Assembly: GCA_964411985.1 (NCBI GenBank)
Contig: CAYPNF010000012.1
Coordinates: 85,522 to 149,521, forward strand
From: CAYPNF01 sp964411985
Lineage (GTDB): Bacteria; Verrucomicrobiota; Verrucomicrobiia; Limisphaerales; J093
Length of the DNA stretch: 64,000 nt
Direction: 5' to 3'
In this document: positions 1-10,700 of the stretch, piece by piece
Numbering within the stretch: the stretch's first letter is position 1
Layout of the letters: every line of letters begins with the position of its first letter
Program-made: the position numbers and the translations under genes
Notes under the pieces: generated by a model
The model's input: only the letters and a program-made list of their open reading frames with translations
Told to the model about the DNA's origin: nothing
The model's database searches: none

Positions 1-1
1 G

Positions 2-397
2 GAGGTGAGGGAGGGACCTGTCGTTCTCACGCGCAATGGCAAGTTCTTCCTGACCTATTCCGCGTGCGACACCGGTAAGCCGGACTACAAGATCGGCATG
101 CTCATCGCGGATGAAACCGCGGACGTCATGAATCCAGCCTCCTGGAAGCAGCATCCGGAGCCGGTTTTTGAGAGAAACGACGAGGCGGGCGTTTTTGGCC
201 CCGGTCATCATGGGTTCTTCCGATCGCCGGATGGCAAAGAAGACTGGATTGTGTATCACGGGAAGACTACGGCGAACTACACCTACGCAGGGAGGAGCAC
301 CCGGGCTCAGCGCTTTACTTGGAACTTGGATGGGACCCCCGACTTCGGCAAGCCGTTTTCCTTGGACACGGTGTTGTCGGACCCGTCCGGGCCCTAG
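2..397 (+). CDS. GH43-like glycoside hydrolase, C-terminal end (partial)
   Basis: The reading frame is open from the window edge, so the gene starts upstream and only about 131 C-terminal residues are present. The GTG at 5 is internal, since it follows a Glu codon in the motif E-V-R-E-G-P. The stretch EGPVVLTRNGKFFLTYSA matches the EGP...NGK-(F/Y)-(F/Y)-L-x-YSA block of five-bladed beta-propeller GH43 enzymes (arabinofuranosidases and xylosidases); the Glu there is a usual active-site acid in the family. The end (RAQRFTWNLDGTPDFGKP) is also typical. The product probably acts on plant arabinan or xylan side chains outside the cytoplasm; the export signal lies outside the window. Exact substrate cannot be told. 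Confidence 0.75.
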   Translation, partial: EVREGPVVLTRNGKFFLTYSACDTGKPDYKIGMLIADETADVMNPASWKQHPEPVFERNDEAGVFGPGHHGFFRSPDGKEDWIVYHGKTTANYTYAGRSTRAQRFTWNLDGTPDFGKPFSLDTVLSDPSGP

Positions 398-538
398 CGC
401 TACCTGGCATTAGGTGGGTTTGGGGGGAATCACGCATCCCTAAACTCCTTTTTGGAAAAGAGATAAAAAGACTTTCCCGGTTGAAAAGACGTGTTCTGGG
501 CACTTGCGAACGGAACGAAACTTGCTTACTTTTGAGGC

Positions 539-1570
539 GTGGTCACTGAATCATCCAGCCTAAGCAAGCAGCTGAAGATGGTGAGTTGCCCTGGGTGCGG
601 AACCAGGCTGTTCCTTCCGGGCAACCTCGCGCCGCTCAGCGTCCAGAGTTGCAGCAAATGTAACACGGGGGTGATGATACCGATGCAGCTTCGCCAGTTC
701 GAACTGAGGTCCGTGATTGCCTCGGGAGGAATGGGAACCGTGTATCGGTCGTTCGACGTCCAGTTGGAGCGGGAGGTGGCGGTCAAGCTGATCAAGAAGG
801 AGTTGATGAATGATGATTATGCCGTCTCCAACTTCCGCCGCGAGGCTCGTGCCGCAGCCAAGCTGAACCACACGAACATCATTCACGTCTACACGTTTGA
901 CGATTTTGAGGGGCAGCTCTACTTGGCCATGGAGTTGGCTGACAACGGCAGTTTGGATGGTCGGATCGAACGAGGGCTGGTGCCGGAGTTAGATGTTCTG
1001 GACGTGGGCGTCAAGGTAGCCTCGGCCTTGGACGCGGCTGCTAAGAAGGGCCTGCTCCATCGGGACATCAAGCCTGGCAACATCCTCTTCAATCAGGAGA
1101 ACGAGCCGAAGTTGGTCGATTTTGGTCTGGCGTGCAACCCTGGAGACGATTCCGAAGGTGATGGAACTGTCTGGGGCACACCTTACTATATCGCTCCGGA
1201 GAAGATTCAGCGACAAGGCGAGGATTTTCGCTCGGACATGTATAGCCTCGCAGGGACTTTGTACCATGCCGTTACCGGTCACGTTCCTTTTGAGGCTCCC
1301 ACCATCGAGGAAGTCGTATCAGCTCACGTTCATACCCAGCTGACGCCACCACATGAAGTAGTTCCCGCAGTGACCCTTCCGACCAGTGAAGCGCTCCTGC
1401 GGGCGATGGCCAAGGCGCCCGACCAGCGATATGGCAGCTACGACGAATTCATCATGGCACTCACCGCTGCCAGAAGCCAATATCTGGTGGGCCATTATCG
1501 CACTCAGCAGCCTGGCATTCCCAACGTCAACAGCGTCAAGTCTGCCGCCAAGAATTGGTTCCGCTTTTGA
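539..1570 (+). CDS. Ser/Thr protein kinase with N-terminal zinc ribbon
   Basis: A 343-residue soluble Hanks-type kinase. Residues 17-41 hold two CxxC-type pairs (C17, C20, C38, C41), a likely zinc ribbon. The kinase domain then shows the glycine-rich loop GGMGTVYR (63-70), the ATP-binding lysine K83 in VAVK, the catalytic loop HRDIKPGN (174-181), DFG (194-196) and the APE motif (219-221), so it should be active. No membrane segment or sensor domain follows; the protein ends about 60 residues after the core, shorter than the large receptor kinases of this phylum. Start GTG at 539 is preceded by a GAGG-like ribosome site; ATG at 578, just before the zinc ribbon, is an alternative. It has its own transcription unit; the substrate is unknown. 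Confidence 0.9.
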   Translation: MVTESSSLSKQLKMVSCPGCGTRLFLPGNLAPLSVQSCSKCNTGVMIPMQLRQFELRSVIASGGMGTVYRSFDVQLEREVAVKLIKKELMNDDYAVSNFRREARAAAKLNHTNIIHVYTFDDFEGQLYLAMELADNGSLDGRIERGLVPELDVLDVGVKVASALDAAAKKGLLHRDIKPGNILFNQENEPKLVDFGLACNPGDDSEGDGTVWGTPYYIAPEKIQRQGEDFRSDMYSLAGTLYHAVTGHVPFEAPTIEEVVSAHVHTQLTPPHEVVPAVTLPTSEALLRAMAKAPDQRYGSYDEFIMALTAARSQYLVGHYRTQQPGIPNVNSVKSAAKNWFRF

Positions 1571-1593
1571 TGCCGCGGACTGACCGGGCGGCG

Positions 1594-1622
1594 AAAAAAC
1601 AACCCCGCTGGGAAGGCGGGGT
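1594..1622 (-). terminator. Rho-independent terminator for the minus-strand gene
   Basis: Read on the minus strand, a 7-bp GC stem (ACCCCGC / GCGGGGT at 1616-1622 and 1602-1608) closes a 7-nt loop and is followed, after TG, by six T residues (complement of 1594-1599). It lies about 140 bases past the stop of the exported protein gene ending at 1762 and also insulates the convergent kinase gene. Confidence 0.6.
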
Positions 1623-1761
1623 GAAGATGTTGATCTGGGTCGAGTCGGAAGGAGGCGCATCGGGTGTTGCCGCCTTCACCACTTTAGGTTCGGCGGTTGA
1701 CCGCTAGCCTCCTCGAGTGCTTCAGCGTCGGTTCGATCCTAGGAGTTGCCTATCTGCCTAC

Positions 1762-2238
1762 TCACTTCACTCGTACAGTGACCGCTTCAAGACCGCCACC
1801 CTTGGCCTTCTTGGAAGTGACGGCGACGGCTGTTTCCTCAGCCAAATCACTAAACGTTGACGGCTTGCCTTCCTTGAAGAAACGCGTCTTGGAGGTGATC
1901 TTGAAGGTCTTGGTGGATTTCTTCGAAGCCACCTTGATGGTCATCGCAAACTTATCGAGTTCCGTGATCTTCCCTTGGAAAGCAGGGGGGGCAGCGGGCT
2001 TGGGCTTGGGGGCGTCCGCCTTGGGCGCCGGCTCAGGTTGCGCAGCCGGGAGCGTGGGCAGAGGTTCCATGACTGCATTTGTGGGAGCAGGCCCAAGGCT
2101 TGCCGGGAGCGTGCTGGGTGGGGGCTGCAAGAGAAAGTCCGGCACCGGCGGGGGATTCGTGGTGATCTGTGCCTGCACAGGCAGGAGCGCTGCAATGGCG
2201 AGAGCACAAAGGCTATGAACCAGGAATGAGGTCTGCAT
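1762..2238 (-). CDS. Secreted Pro/Ala-rich protein with DUF5666-like C-terminus
   Basis: 158 residues from ATG 2238; an upstream TTG at 2250 would add four residues and is less likely. A signal peptide occupies about residues 1-24 (hydrophobic core ...ALAIAALLPVQA). A low-complexity linker rich in Pro and Ala follows (about 25-90). The last 70 residues start with GKITELDKFAMTIKV and contain TRFF...FSDL...VAV and GGLEAVTVRV, the pattern of the DUF5666 beta-barrel family (G-x-I...T-x-F...G-x-x-V-x-V). Members are small exported proteins of unknown role. No operon partner; a hairpin terminator lies downstream at 1594-1622. Confidence 0.7.
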   Translation of the reverse strand: MQTSFLVHSLCALAIAALLPVQAQITTNPPPVPDFLLQPPPSTLPASLGPAPTNAVMEPLPTLPAAQPEPAPKADAPKPKPAAPPAFQGKITELDKFAMTIKVASKKSTKTFKITSKTRFFKEGKPSTFSDLAEETAVAVTSKKAKGGGLEAVTVRVK

Positions 2239-2358
2239 AATACGATTCAATCTCGTTCGAACGACGTGAGTTAAGTGTAGCGAATGGCAGGGTGATAGGC
2301 AATCTCTTTCGGAAGTGATTGGATTCCAATTGATTACGTAATAACAGGCTGCAAGCTC

Positions 2359-3108
2359 TTATTTTTTCAAAGAGGCAGGAACCACAAATTCTGAGTCTGG
2401 GATGGGCTCAGTGGTGACTGATTGGACCGTGATGATCTGAACTAGATCTCCCATCTTCTGGGTCAGCTTGGTGGGGTGGAGCAGCTCACCGAACTTTTTG
2501 TAGTCTTCCAGCAGACTGATGATTTCCACCGACCCCGCTGGTGTTGCCTGTACCGAACGGAAGCCGATCAGAAAACCGGTCTTGGCGTCATAATACTCCG
2601 TGGTTTCCCGGCCAGACTTCCACACGAGCTTAACTTGGTAGCATTCCTTGCCCTCGAACGGAGCCTTGGCCGTCGTTTCCATGCTATTGAAGTTTTTGTC
2701 TTCATGCAGTTCGCGGTAAAACTCGGCCTCTTCCCGGGCCTGGTCTAGCATCTGACCCGTCAGGATGTTGCCGCCGGTCATAGGATTGATGGACCATCCA
2801 GTGGTCCCGTCGAAGCCTGTGTTCACCTCCCCAAACTGGCCGATGACGACGCGCACGACCTGTTTGTTTGGTTTGGCCTTTCGGTACTCAAAATCCCCCG
2901 AGATGTTCTGACTAGGGATTTCGAAACGACCTTTTCCATGAAGAAAACTGGTCTTCAGCATCGCTTCCTTGCCGCCCACCAGTTTGAGGTGCTTATCGAT
3001 CAGCTCCCTGGCAGGGGGAAGCTTGGCATCCGCGCCATTCAAAACTGCGGTGAGGCAGAACACCGAAAGGACGAACGCGGAACCTCGCGAAAGGAAAGGC
3101 ATCTTCAT
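2359..3108 (-). CDS. Exported outer-membrane lipoprotein-sorting-like (LolA/LolB fold) protein
   Basis: 249 residues with a clear signal peptide (about 1-28, cleavage near NGADA). The mature part begins ARELIDKHLKLVGGKEAM, a phrase common in exported proteins annotated as outer-membrane lipoprotein-sorting proteins, and continues as alternating beta-strands (EYRKAKPNKQVV, FDGTTGWSINP, YYDAKTGFLIGFR, TVQSVTTEPIPDSEFVVP). The fold is probably the LolA-like half-barrel that carries a hydrophobic ligand in the periplasm. This is a family resemblance, not proof of lipoprotein chaperone activity; true LolA is usually shorter and lies elsewhere. ATG at 3108 or 3102 can serve as start. Confidence 0.6.
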   Translation of the reverse strand: MKMPFLSRGSAFVLSVFCLTAVLNGADAKLPPARELIDKHLKLVGGKEAMLKTSFLHGKGRFEIPSQNISGDFEYRKAKPNKQVVRVVIGQFGEVNTGFDGTTGWSINPMTGGNILTGQMLDQAREEAEFYRELHEDKNFNSMETTAKAPFEGKECYQVKLVWKSGRETTEYYDAKTGFLIGFRSVQATPAGSVEIISLLEDYKKFGELLHPTKLTQKMGDLVQIITVQSVTTEPIPDSEFVVPASLKK

Positions 3109-3434
3109 AGCTCGAGTTTAGTTGTACAATTCTGAAACCGGTTCGACTTTACGGGCAACCGTTTGGAAAAGCAAAGTGGATCACGGACGGAAGCTCCTGT
3201 TCGTGGACCGAGACAACTTTCACGGCAACCTCAGACTTTGGGGGGAGCTGGATGGTCCCAAGGGGCACGGTAACGCCTGGTAATCAGACCATTAGCCACT
3301 GGATCGCGATCAACCTCACCCTTTGACCTCCCCCCTGAGCCAAAAGCGTCGTTGATGTTTTGAGGGGCCGTCGCTGGGACCCTCGGGAAGTCAGGCCTTG
3401 GAAACTCTCTTATCTTGATCTATAACTCACCCCT
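3109..3434. other. Intergenic stretch without a convincing gene
   Basis: Divergent region between the exported protein on the minus strand and the DUF6786-like gene on the plus strand. Promoters of both must lie here, but no clear -35/-10 pair was identified. A 55-codon open stretch (about 3122-3283, plus strand) reads like protein (ending G-H-G-N-A-W) but has only a TTG start and no recognisable family; it could be a gene remnant. Confidence 0.4.
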
Positions 3435-4658
3435 ATGAATCAGACGCACATCGCAATCGCGCTCTTGGCGACCGGCGCATGCGGTCCCTGGAATTTCTCC
3501 GGAAACGCCTCCAGTTTTGGTGAGGATGCAGCCTTTCTCAAGAGCCACACCGAAGTGGTGGTGTTGAGCGACAAACAGGGGATGGCTAAGGTGGCGGTCT
3601 CCCCGGCCTGGCAGGGACGGGTGATGACCAGCACCGCAGAGGGGGACGGCGGACTCAGCTTTGGCTGGATCAATCGCGAGTTGATCCAATCGGGCAAATT
3701 GCTTCAGCACATCAATCCTTTTGGAGGCGAAGACCGGTTTTGGCTCGGCCCCGAAGGGGGACAATTCTCCATTTTCTTCGCCCAGGGAGCCAAGTTCGAG
3801 TTGGCTGACTGGCAAACGCCGGCTGCGCTAGACACGTTGCCTTTTCAAGTCGCTCGCAAGACGGAAACCAGCGCCACCTTCACCTCTCAGTTTGCCCTCA
3901 CGAACTATTCGGGGATCCGTTTCGATTTGGCGGTCCAGCGCGAGGTTCGGCTATTAGAGCCGGCGGCAGCATGGAAATATATCGGTGTTTCCCCGGCGAG
4001 CGAGGTACGTCTGGTGGCTTACGAATCCGACAACAAGATTACGAACGCCGGCAAGAATGCCTGGAAGAAGGAGACAGGACTGTTGTCCGTTTGGATTCTG
4101 GGCATGTTCAAACCGTCCCCGTCCACCACCATCGTGGTCCCCATCAAACCTGGCCCGGAATCGGACCTGGGGGTGAAAGTGACTTCGGACTATTTTGGCA
4201 CCGTGCCGGCGGAGCGGTTAGTGGTGAAGGAGAGCGTTATATTCTTTAGCGGTGATGGCAAATACCGTAGCAAGATCGGAATCAACCCCAAGCGCACCAA
4301 AGCCGTGCTGGGGAGCTATGACGCCGAAAACAAGGTCCTTACCATCGCGCAGTTCACGAAGCCTGCGGATGCAACCGATTACGTGAATTCTCTCTGGAAG
4401 TTGCAGGACAATCCCTATGGCGGGGACGCGGCCAATAGCTACAACGACGGGCCGCCGTCGCCGGGCGCCAAGCCGATGGGGCCCTTCTACGAGCTGGAAT
4501 CTTCTTCGCCGGCAGCTGCGCTTGCTCCAGGCAAGAGCCTTTCGCATGTCCATCGCACTCTCCACCTCAGCGGATCTGAAACCACCCTGAACGCGGTAGC
4601 TACCAAGGTGCTGGGCGTGAGCCTCGACGAGATCAAGGCTGGACTCTCGAAACGTTGA
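3435..4658 (+). CDS. DUF6786 family protein
   Basis: 407 residues. The N-terminus (MNQTHIAIALLATGAC) looks like a short export signal with a poor lipobox around C16. The conserved core reads VSPAWQGRVMTSTAEGD, SFGWINRELI, HINPFGGEDRFWLGPEGGQ and FELADWQTPAALDT, then the C-terminal NSLWKLQDNPYGGDAANSYNDGP and FYELESSSPA. From memory this is the DUF6786 family (related to DUF4380), beta-sandwich proteins resembling aldose-epimerase-like carbohydrate binders and found near sugar catabolic genes in Verrucomicrobiota and Bacteroidota. No biochemical role is known. It is monocistronic and convergent with the giant gene that follows. Confidence 0.75.
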   Translation: MNQTHIAIALLATGACGPWNFSGNASSFGEDAAFLKSHTEVVVLSDKQGMAKVAVSPAWQGRVMTSTAEGDGGLSFGWINRELIQSGKLLQHINPFGGEDRFWLGPEGGQFSIFFAQGAKFELADWQTPAALDTLPFQVARKTETSATFTSQFALTNYSGIRFDLAVQREVRLLEPAAAWKYIGVSPASEVRLVAYESDNKITNAGKNAWKKETGLLSVWILGMFKPSPSTTIVVPIKPGPESDLGVKVTSDYFGTVPAERLVVKESVIFFSGDGKYRSKIGINPKRTKAVLGSYDAENKVLTIAQFTKPADATDYVNSLWKLQDNPYGGDAANSYNDGPPSPGAKPMGPFYELESSSPAAALAPGKSLSHVHRTLHLSGSETTLNAVATKVLGVSLDEIKAGLSKR

Positions 4659-4700
4659 ATCATGCCGGAGTCAGATGCTTTCGGCCGTTGGGGGGATTGA

Positions 4701-7700
4701 CTACCACAAGTCAAAACCCCAGGAACCAGCGCTGAATTTGGCGCCGTTGAAGCCGAAGGAGACGCTGAAAGTGCCGTCAGAGTTGACCGAACCATCCAAG
4801 TTAATCGGGGAGGGAGAACTGGAGGATTCAATGTCACCGGGTGGGGTCGTGTGTTGACCGGCAGGCACGGTGGGAAACCACTCCCATACGGCGAAGCGTC
4901 CCTTAAGTGATCCGCCGATGCTGCCTGAAGGAGAACAGCTCAGCGATAGGCCCCCGCGAGATCTTGCCCAGACATCGTATTGGCTATCCCCTTTCGGGAG
5001 GAAGTCGAAGAACTTATGCCAGCCAGTGTCCACGGTCTTCGATCCGCTCAGGTTCAAGCCCGATGAATTGAGGCTGAGGCTGATCGGGACATCGCCGGTC
5101 GCGCCTCCCAGCGGGAGCTGGGTCTTGGCCGTGATGACCCCTCCCGCGAAGGTGAGCGACGCGCTTGCCGTGGTATGGCCGTCGATCGAGAGTGAGCCCG
5201 TTCCCGCAAGGCTATAGGTCCCGTCCGTGTTCACCCCACCGTTGAAGATCAGGTCGGAACTGAAGGTGCTTCCAGCCGCAGCCAGGGTGAAGCTGCCGTA
5301 GGCTTGGAGCCCGCTGGCGTTGTTGAGAGTGATGGATCCATTGGCGGCGGAAGCCACAAAACCGCCTAGCGTGAAACTTCCCGGGAAGCTGAGGTTCACG
5401 CCGTTAGCGAAGCTGCTGAGGCTGCCGCTGAGGGGAATGCTCGGGAAACCATTGCCAAGCGCCAAGGTGCCGCCGACGTTGAAAGAACCACTGAGTTGGA
5501 TGCCACTGACCATGAAGAAGTTCACATTTTGCAGGCCATAGCCGAGGATGCTGGCGTTGACGTTGTTCACGCCGAAGAACAGGGTTCCGGCAGAGTCGAG
5601 ATAACCGCCAAAGCGAGGTGCAATGCTCACAATGGGACTGTTGAGGGTGCCCGCCAACTGCAGCCGAGCCCCGGTCGCGGGAGTGCGAAGGAACGCTGCG
5701 TAGCCACCGTCATAGCTGAAACCGGAGAGGTTCAGGGTGGTAGGAGCGCTGAGTTGGAGGCAGGCGGTGCCGTTGGTGGAGATCGCCCCATAAAGGGCGG
5801 GACTGCCCCAGAGGAAGAACTTGACCTGGGCTTCGGATCTGATGATGGACCCGCCGCCGGCCTGATAGTGGTCGAGGACTTCGGCAGGGGAGAGACCCCG
5901 CGGATAGACGGCTGCTTCCTGAATCCATCCGTTGAAATTCCGGCCAGTCGCCTGGAGGTTTTCGCCGATGGCTACAGCATAGTCGTTCCGGTCGATGGGG
6001 CCTGCGTACGGGGCGTAGGCCTCCAGGATTCCATCCACGTAGAGGTATTTCACGACTCCATCGAAGACGGCGACTACATGATGCCACTGTCCATCGTCGA
6101 CGGCGCGCGTGCTGGGAAGGCTGTGGGCGCTGCCTCCACTTGAGGTATCAAAGGAAACCTGGGAAGAATTACCATACCGGCTTAGGCGCCAGGAGGAATC
6201 GCCCTTGGTCACGATGGCCTGCCAATCCCTGGTCCAGGCAGCGACCTTGATCCAGGCCTCCACCGTGAGGCTGGTGGCGTAGTCGAAGGCGGATTCCGTG
6301 CCAATGACCACATAACTGTCCACCCCGTTAAACCGGGCGGAGGTATCGGCGGTGCCACTGAGGGCGCCGGGTTGGCCTAGCTGAACTCCTCCCATATAGG
6401 TACCGGGGTACTTGCTGACGACGAGGCTGGATTTCTTGGCGTCATTGGCTGTAGTGCCGCTGGCTTCACCAAGGCGCCAGTAGGCCGTGGGATCGTCACC
6501 TCGATCTTTCAGTGCGAAACCAGACCCGGCGATGACCGTGGGATAGCTTAGCCCAAGGTCCTTGCGGATGACATTGGTATACCCTGGCACAGGGTAGCCA
6601 AAGAAAGTGGCGCCGGACGACAGAACGTTGGTGAGGGCCAGATTTCCTTCCGGGCTGACGGAGCCGCTGAACCCGAGTCCGCCCAGGTCGGTGATACTGA
6701 CCATGCCGGTGGCAGCCAGGGTGGGTGAAGTGGTAGCGCCTTTGAGATTCAACCAGAGGTTATTGAGGTTGAAAGCGGCCAGGTGTCCGAGGGAGAGGGC
6801 GGCCGAGAGGTCGAGATTCCCGGCGGTATCCACGGAGCCCAAGAGCCTGGTGGAGGAGACTCCGGGGACGGAGAGATCCGCATCGTAGAGAAGAGAGGCC
6901 GAGCCACTCGAACCCCGGCTGAAGAGCAGGTTCCCGTTGTTGAGCTGGAAGCCACCCAGATTGAGCCCCGCTGGTCCCGCCTTTAGCTGGCAGGAGCCGT
7001 TGTCGCTCAAAGTTCCCTGCAACTGGAAGCTGCCGAAGCTGGCCAAGTTCAACTGCAGCGTGCTGTTCAGAGTTACGCCACCTCCTGCCTGGTAATGCTC
7101 GAGGATCTCCGCCGGGTTCAGCGCCCGCGAATAGACGGCCACCTCATCCAGGGAACCGTTCCATTCCCGGGCTCCAGTCTGGGAGTTCTGGCCGATCATG
7201 ACGTCATAGGCGTTGACTGCGATCTGACCGCTGGCTGGGGTCCATACGTCTAGTTTGCCATCGACGTAGAGGAACTTGGCGCGGCCATCGTAGACTCCCA
7301 CCACATGATGCCACTGACCATCATTCACGGCCCGGGTGCCGTTGAGGTAGGGCGGGTTGACGCCATCGGTGTCGAAAGAAAGCCAGGGATTGGGGCCGTC
7401 ACTTTGGAACCGCCAGGAACTATCGCCTTTGCTGATGATGGTGCACCAGAGCCGGTCAAAGGCATTGACCCGAATCCAGGCTTCCACGGTGATCTGGGGT
7501 TGGAGCTTACCGAAGTCCGATTGGTTACCGATGAGGACGTCCTGCTTGCTGCCGTTGAAGGTGGCGCTGAGATTGGAGTCCCCAGAGAGGGCGCCCTTGC
7601 CGAGAAGGTTGGGAGAGTTCTCATAGGTACCGTTGAGGCTAGCTCCGGTTTCATTCACAGCGGTAGTCCCGGAGCCCTCGCCGAGTCGCCAATAGGCCAG

Positions 7701-10700
7701 GGGGCTGTCGGAGAGTACCAGCGTGCGATAGGTGGCGGTTCCCCGCCGGAGAACATTGCTCATGCTGGCGACGGGGAAACTGTGGAAAGTTCCCGTGTAG
7801 GTGTTGGTCAGGGAGAGGTTTCCCGTGGTATCGATGGATCCCACGAACGTCTGTGACGATGGACTCAATCCAACAACACTGAGGCCGCCCTGGAGTGATA
7901 GGGTGGAAGGTCCGGCAGCGGGGCTGCTTAGCGTGATCGTGCTGCTTGCGAGCGGGAAGGCCCCCAACGAGAGCGAGCCGGTGGCCGTGCCCGAGAGGGC
8001 GGTTCCGTCAGCACTGGCCGTAGCGGTTCCACTGAAGGGGAGAGAAGCGAACGAAGGAAGGTTCAAGAAGCCGCTCAGGGCGATACTTCCGCCTTGTCCG
8101 CTTAGCTTATTGAGAGAGAGGGAAAGGTTGCCAAACGGGTAACCAGCTAGTTTTCCACTCTGGCCGCTGACGCTGAGCCGGAGGCTGCCATTATTGGTGA
8201 TGGAACCAGACAGGCTGACCGCTGGGAGTTTGGAGTTGTTTAGAGCTCCGGTGACCCCAAGGCTTACCTGGTAGGGAGGCGCGGAACTGCCCGAGGTGCG
8301 GGATAGGCTCAAGGTGGTCGAAGGGAAAGAGAATCCCGCTAGATTGAGCGGGGTGGAGGCGGTTGCGGCCACGTTGAACGAACCGTCAGAATTTACGGTG
8401 AACTGTTGCAGCGTCAGTAATTGAGCCGAACTTGAGGCATCGGCCACACCACCCACCGAAAGTTGGAGCCCGTTGCCAAACGTGAGTCCGGCGTTATCGA
8501 GCGTCACATTGAAGCTGCTGCCGCCCGTACCCGAAATGGCGAAGATGCCGAGGTTGATCGGGCTGGCGGAAAGTGACGCGTTCAGCCCGATGACACCCGT
8601 GGAACTGATGGTGAAGCTCACGTCACCGGCGCCGACGGGGAGGCCGGCGAGGCATCCGCCACCCAGGGCACCCCGAACCGATAAGGTGGAGGAGAAGTTG
8701 GCACCCGTGCGGACGCGGTTGAGGGTTGCCGTGGCATTGGCCCCAACCTGGGTGAAAGAGGATCCCGTCACCGTTGAGGCCGAGGAAAGGGTACCACTCC
8801 AGGAGAACGTGCCGTCGCTGCTCATGTTTCCGGAAAGAGTGACCGCTTGACCCAGGTTCGGGAGAGAGAGCCCGGCCGTGACGTTGGTCAAGGACCAGGC
8901 GTTTCCGGAACGGCGCAGGTCGAACTTGAGGTTGGAGGCGGGATACCCACCGACACTCTGAAGGGCAAGCGGGCCGCAAGAGACCGAGAAATCGCCATTG
9001 GGCGGGATGGTGAACTCGGGCAGCGAAACACTCATGAGGTCAAGGACCCGGAAAGTAGCACCGCTCAGGGTGAGACCGTCGGGACTGAGGGTCGCCGAGA
9101 TATTCGCACCCGGAGAGGCGCCTTCGACGACGAACTGATCGGCGCCAAAGGGGGCGATCGAGAGGGTGCCGGTGCCGGACATGCTGGCGGTACCGTTGCG
9201 GTTGATGGAGACCGTTCCGGTGGCGGAGTAACTTCCTCCAGCCTGGTTCAGGGCACCGCCACCCAATTGGCCGGAAAGTGTGAGGCCATCCTGGTTGAGC
9301 CGGAAGGTGGCCGTCGCTGCCACATTGGCGATGGGCAGGCTGAGGCCAGTGAGAGTCAGAGAGGAGCCGAGGGAGCCGCTCAAATCAAAGGTGCCATCAC
9401 TGCGTACGGTCAGGGTACCGGCACCAGCACTGGGGAGCGTGAGGGTCTGGGCGTAGCTGCGGCCGGGGAACATGACCAGCGTGGCCCCAGGGCGAATCGA
9501 GAGCGTGAACTCGCCGGAGGTGGTTCCTTGCCCGGAAACGCTCATGGGGCCGAGCACGTCCGAGGTGGCCAGGGTGACGAGCGGGAAGCCCGCGGCAGAC
9601 AGGGAGAGCCCATTATTGACCTCGACGGATGCGTTCCAAGGCCCGGAGGTGGAGAAAGTGAAAGGATCGGTTTTGCTGGCACCGTGGACTAGCACAGTGT
9701 CACCGAACAGCGTCGGGAGGGTGATCTGAGCTGGGCTAATTGCGAAGGAAGCGGAGGCAGTATTGGGGCCCGTGCGGGCAACATCCAAACGCCCGGTCAA
9801 AGAACCTCCGGCGAGCGGAGTCATGGCAAACCCGGCTCCCCCGATTGAAATGGGATCCAGACGAGCCGCAGCGGAGAATTGAGGGATTGGATCTGTGGCA
9901 AAGCTGACGTTCACATTCCGCAGGGTGACCCCTTGGAAAGGAAAATCGGAGGCGGCAAATAGTCCGGCTAGTTTAGGTAAGGCTTGGTCTCCAGGGATCA
10001 CCGTGAGCTGCGCATCTTCGATACCGACGAGTTTGGCTCCGTTGAAGCGCAGATCCATCGCTCCCTGGAAGGCAATGCCACCTTCGCGCTGCACTTGGGC
10101 AAGTGGGCCTTTGTCCCCAGGGAGATAGCCTGGGTTGTACCTGGGCGAGAAGGCGTAGAGGTGGGCAGCCCCGTTGAATGCCAGCAGGTCGTCAATCGGG
10201 TCGGGCATGGTCAGTGCCAAGTTGGCCTGGAGTTGTACCTTCGGCAGGTTGGTGACCAGGGCACCGGCGAAATCGCGCCAGGCGGTGTCGCGGAGCTGAG
10301 TCCACGTGGCCTCATTCGTGCCTGCGGGGACGTTGTTTGTGAGCCACTGCAGGTAGGCAAGAGTGTTGCTACCCCAGGTGGAAATGGGCTGAACTGGGCT
10401 CTGGCGCATCTCGAAAAGGAGATCAGCCTGGGTAATAAAGTTGGTGAGCCAGTCCGTGGTTGGGCCTTTCACGGAGACCTGGAGTACTCCGTTGGGACGT
10501 TCCGCTGATGCAGGTAGAGCCACCACCGACCCGGTGGCGACGGGAACTCCGAGCAGAGAGGCGCTGAACCAACCCTTAAGGAAGGCCTGCTCGATGGGGT
10601 AGAGTTGCGTGACACCGACGTCCTGAATCGTGGTGGCGTCAAACGTGCTGATCGCCTCGAGCATTTCGCGATGTCCCAGAGCCTGGCCCTTGGCGTCGGT

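Noticed and set aside
3122..3283. A 55-codon protein-like stretch ending GHGNAW
   Set aside because: Only a TTG start, no ribosome site, no family recognised; perhaps a remnant, but not supportable as a gene.
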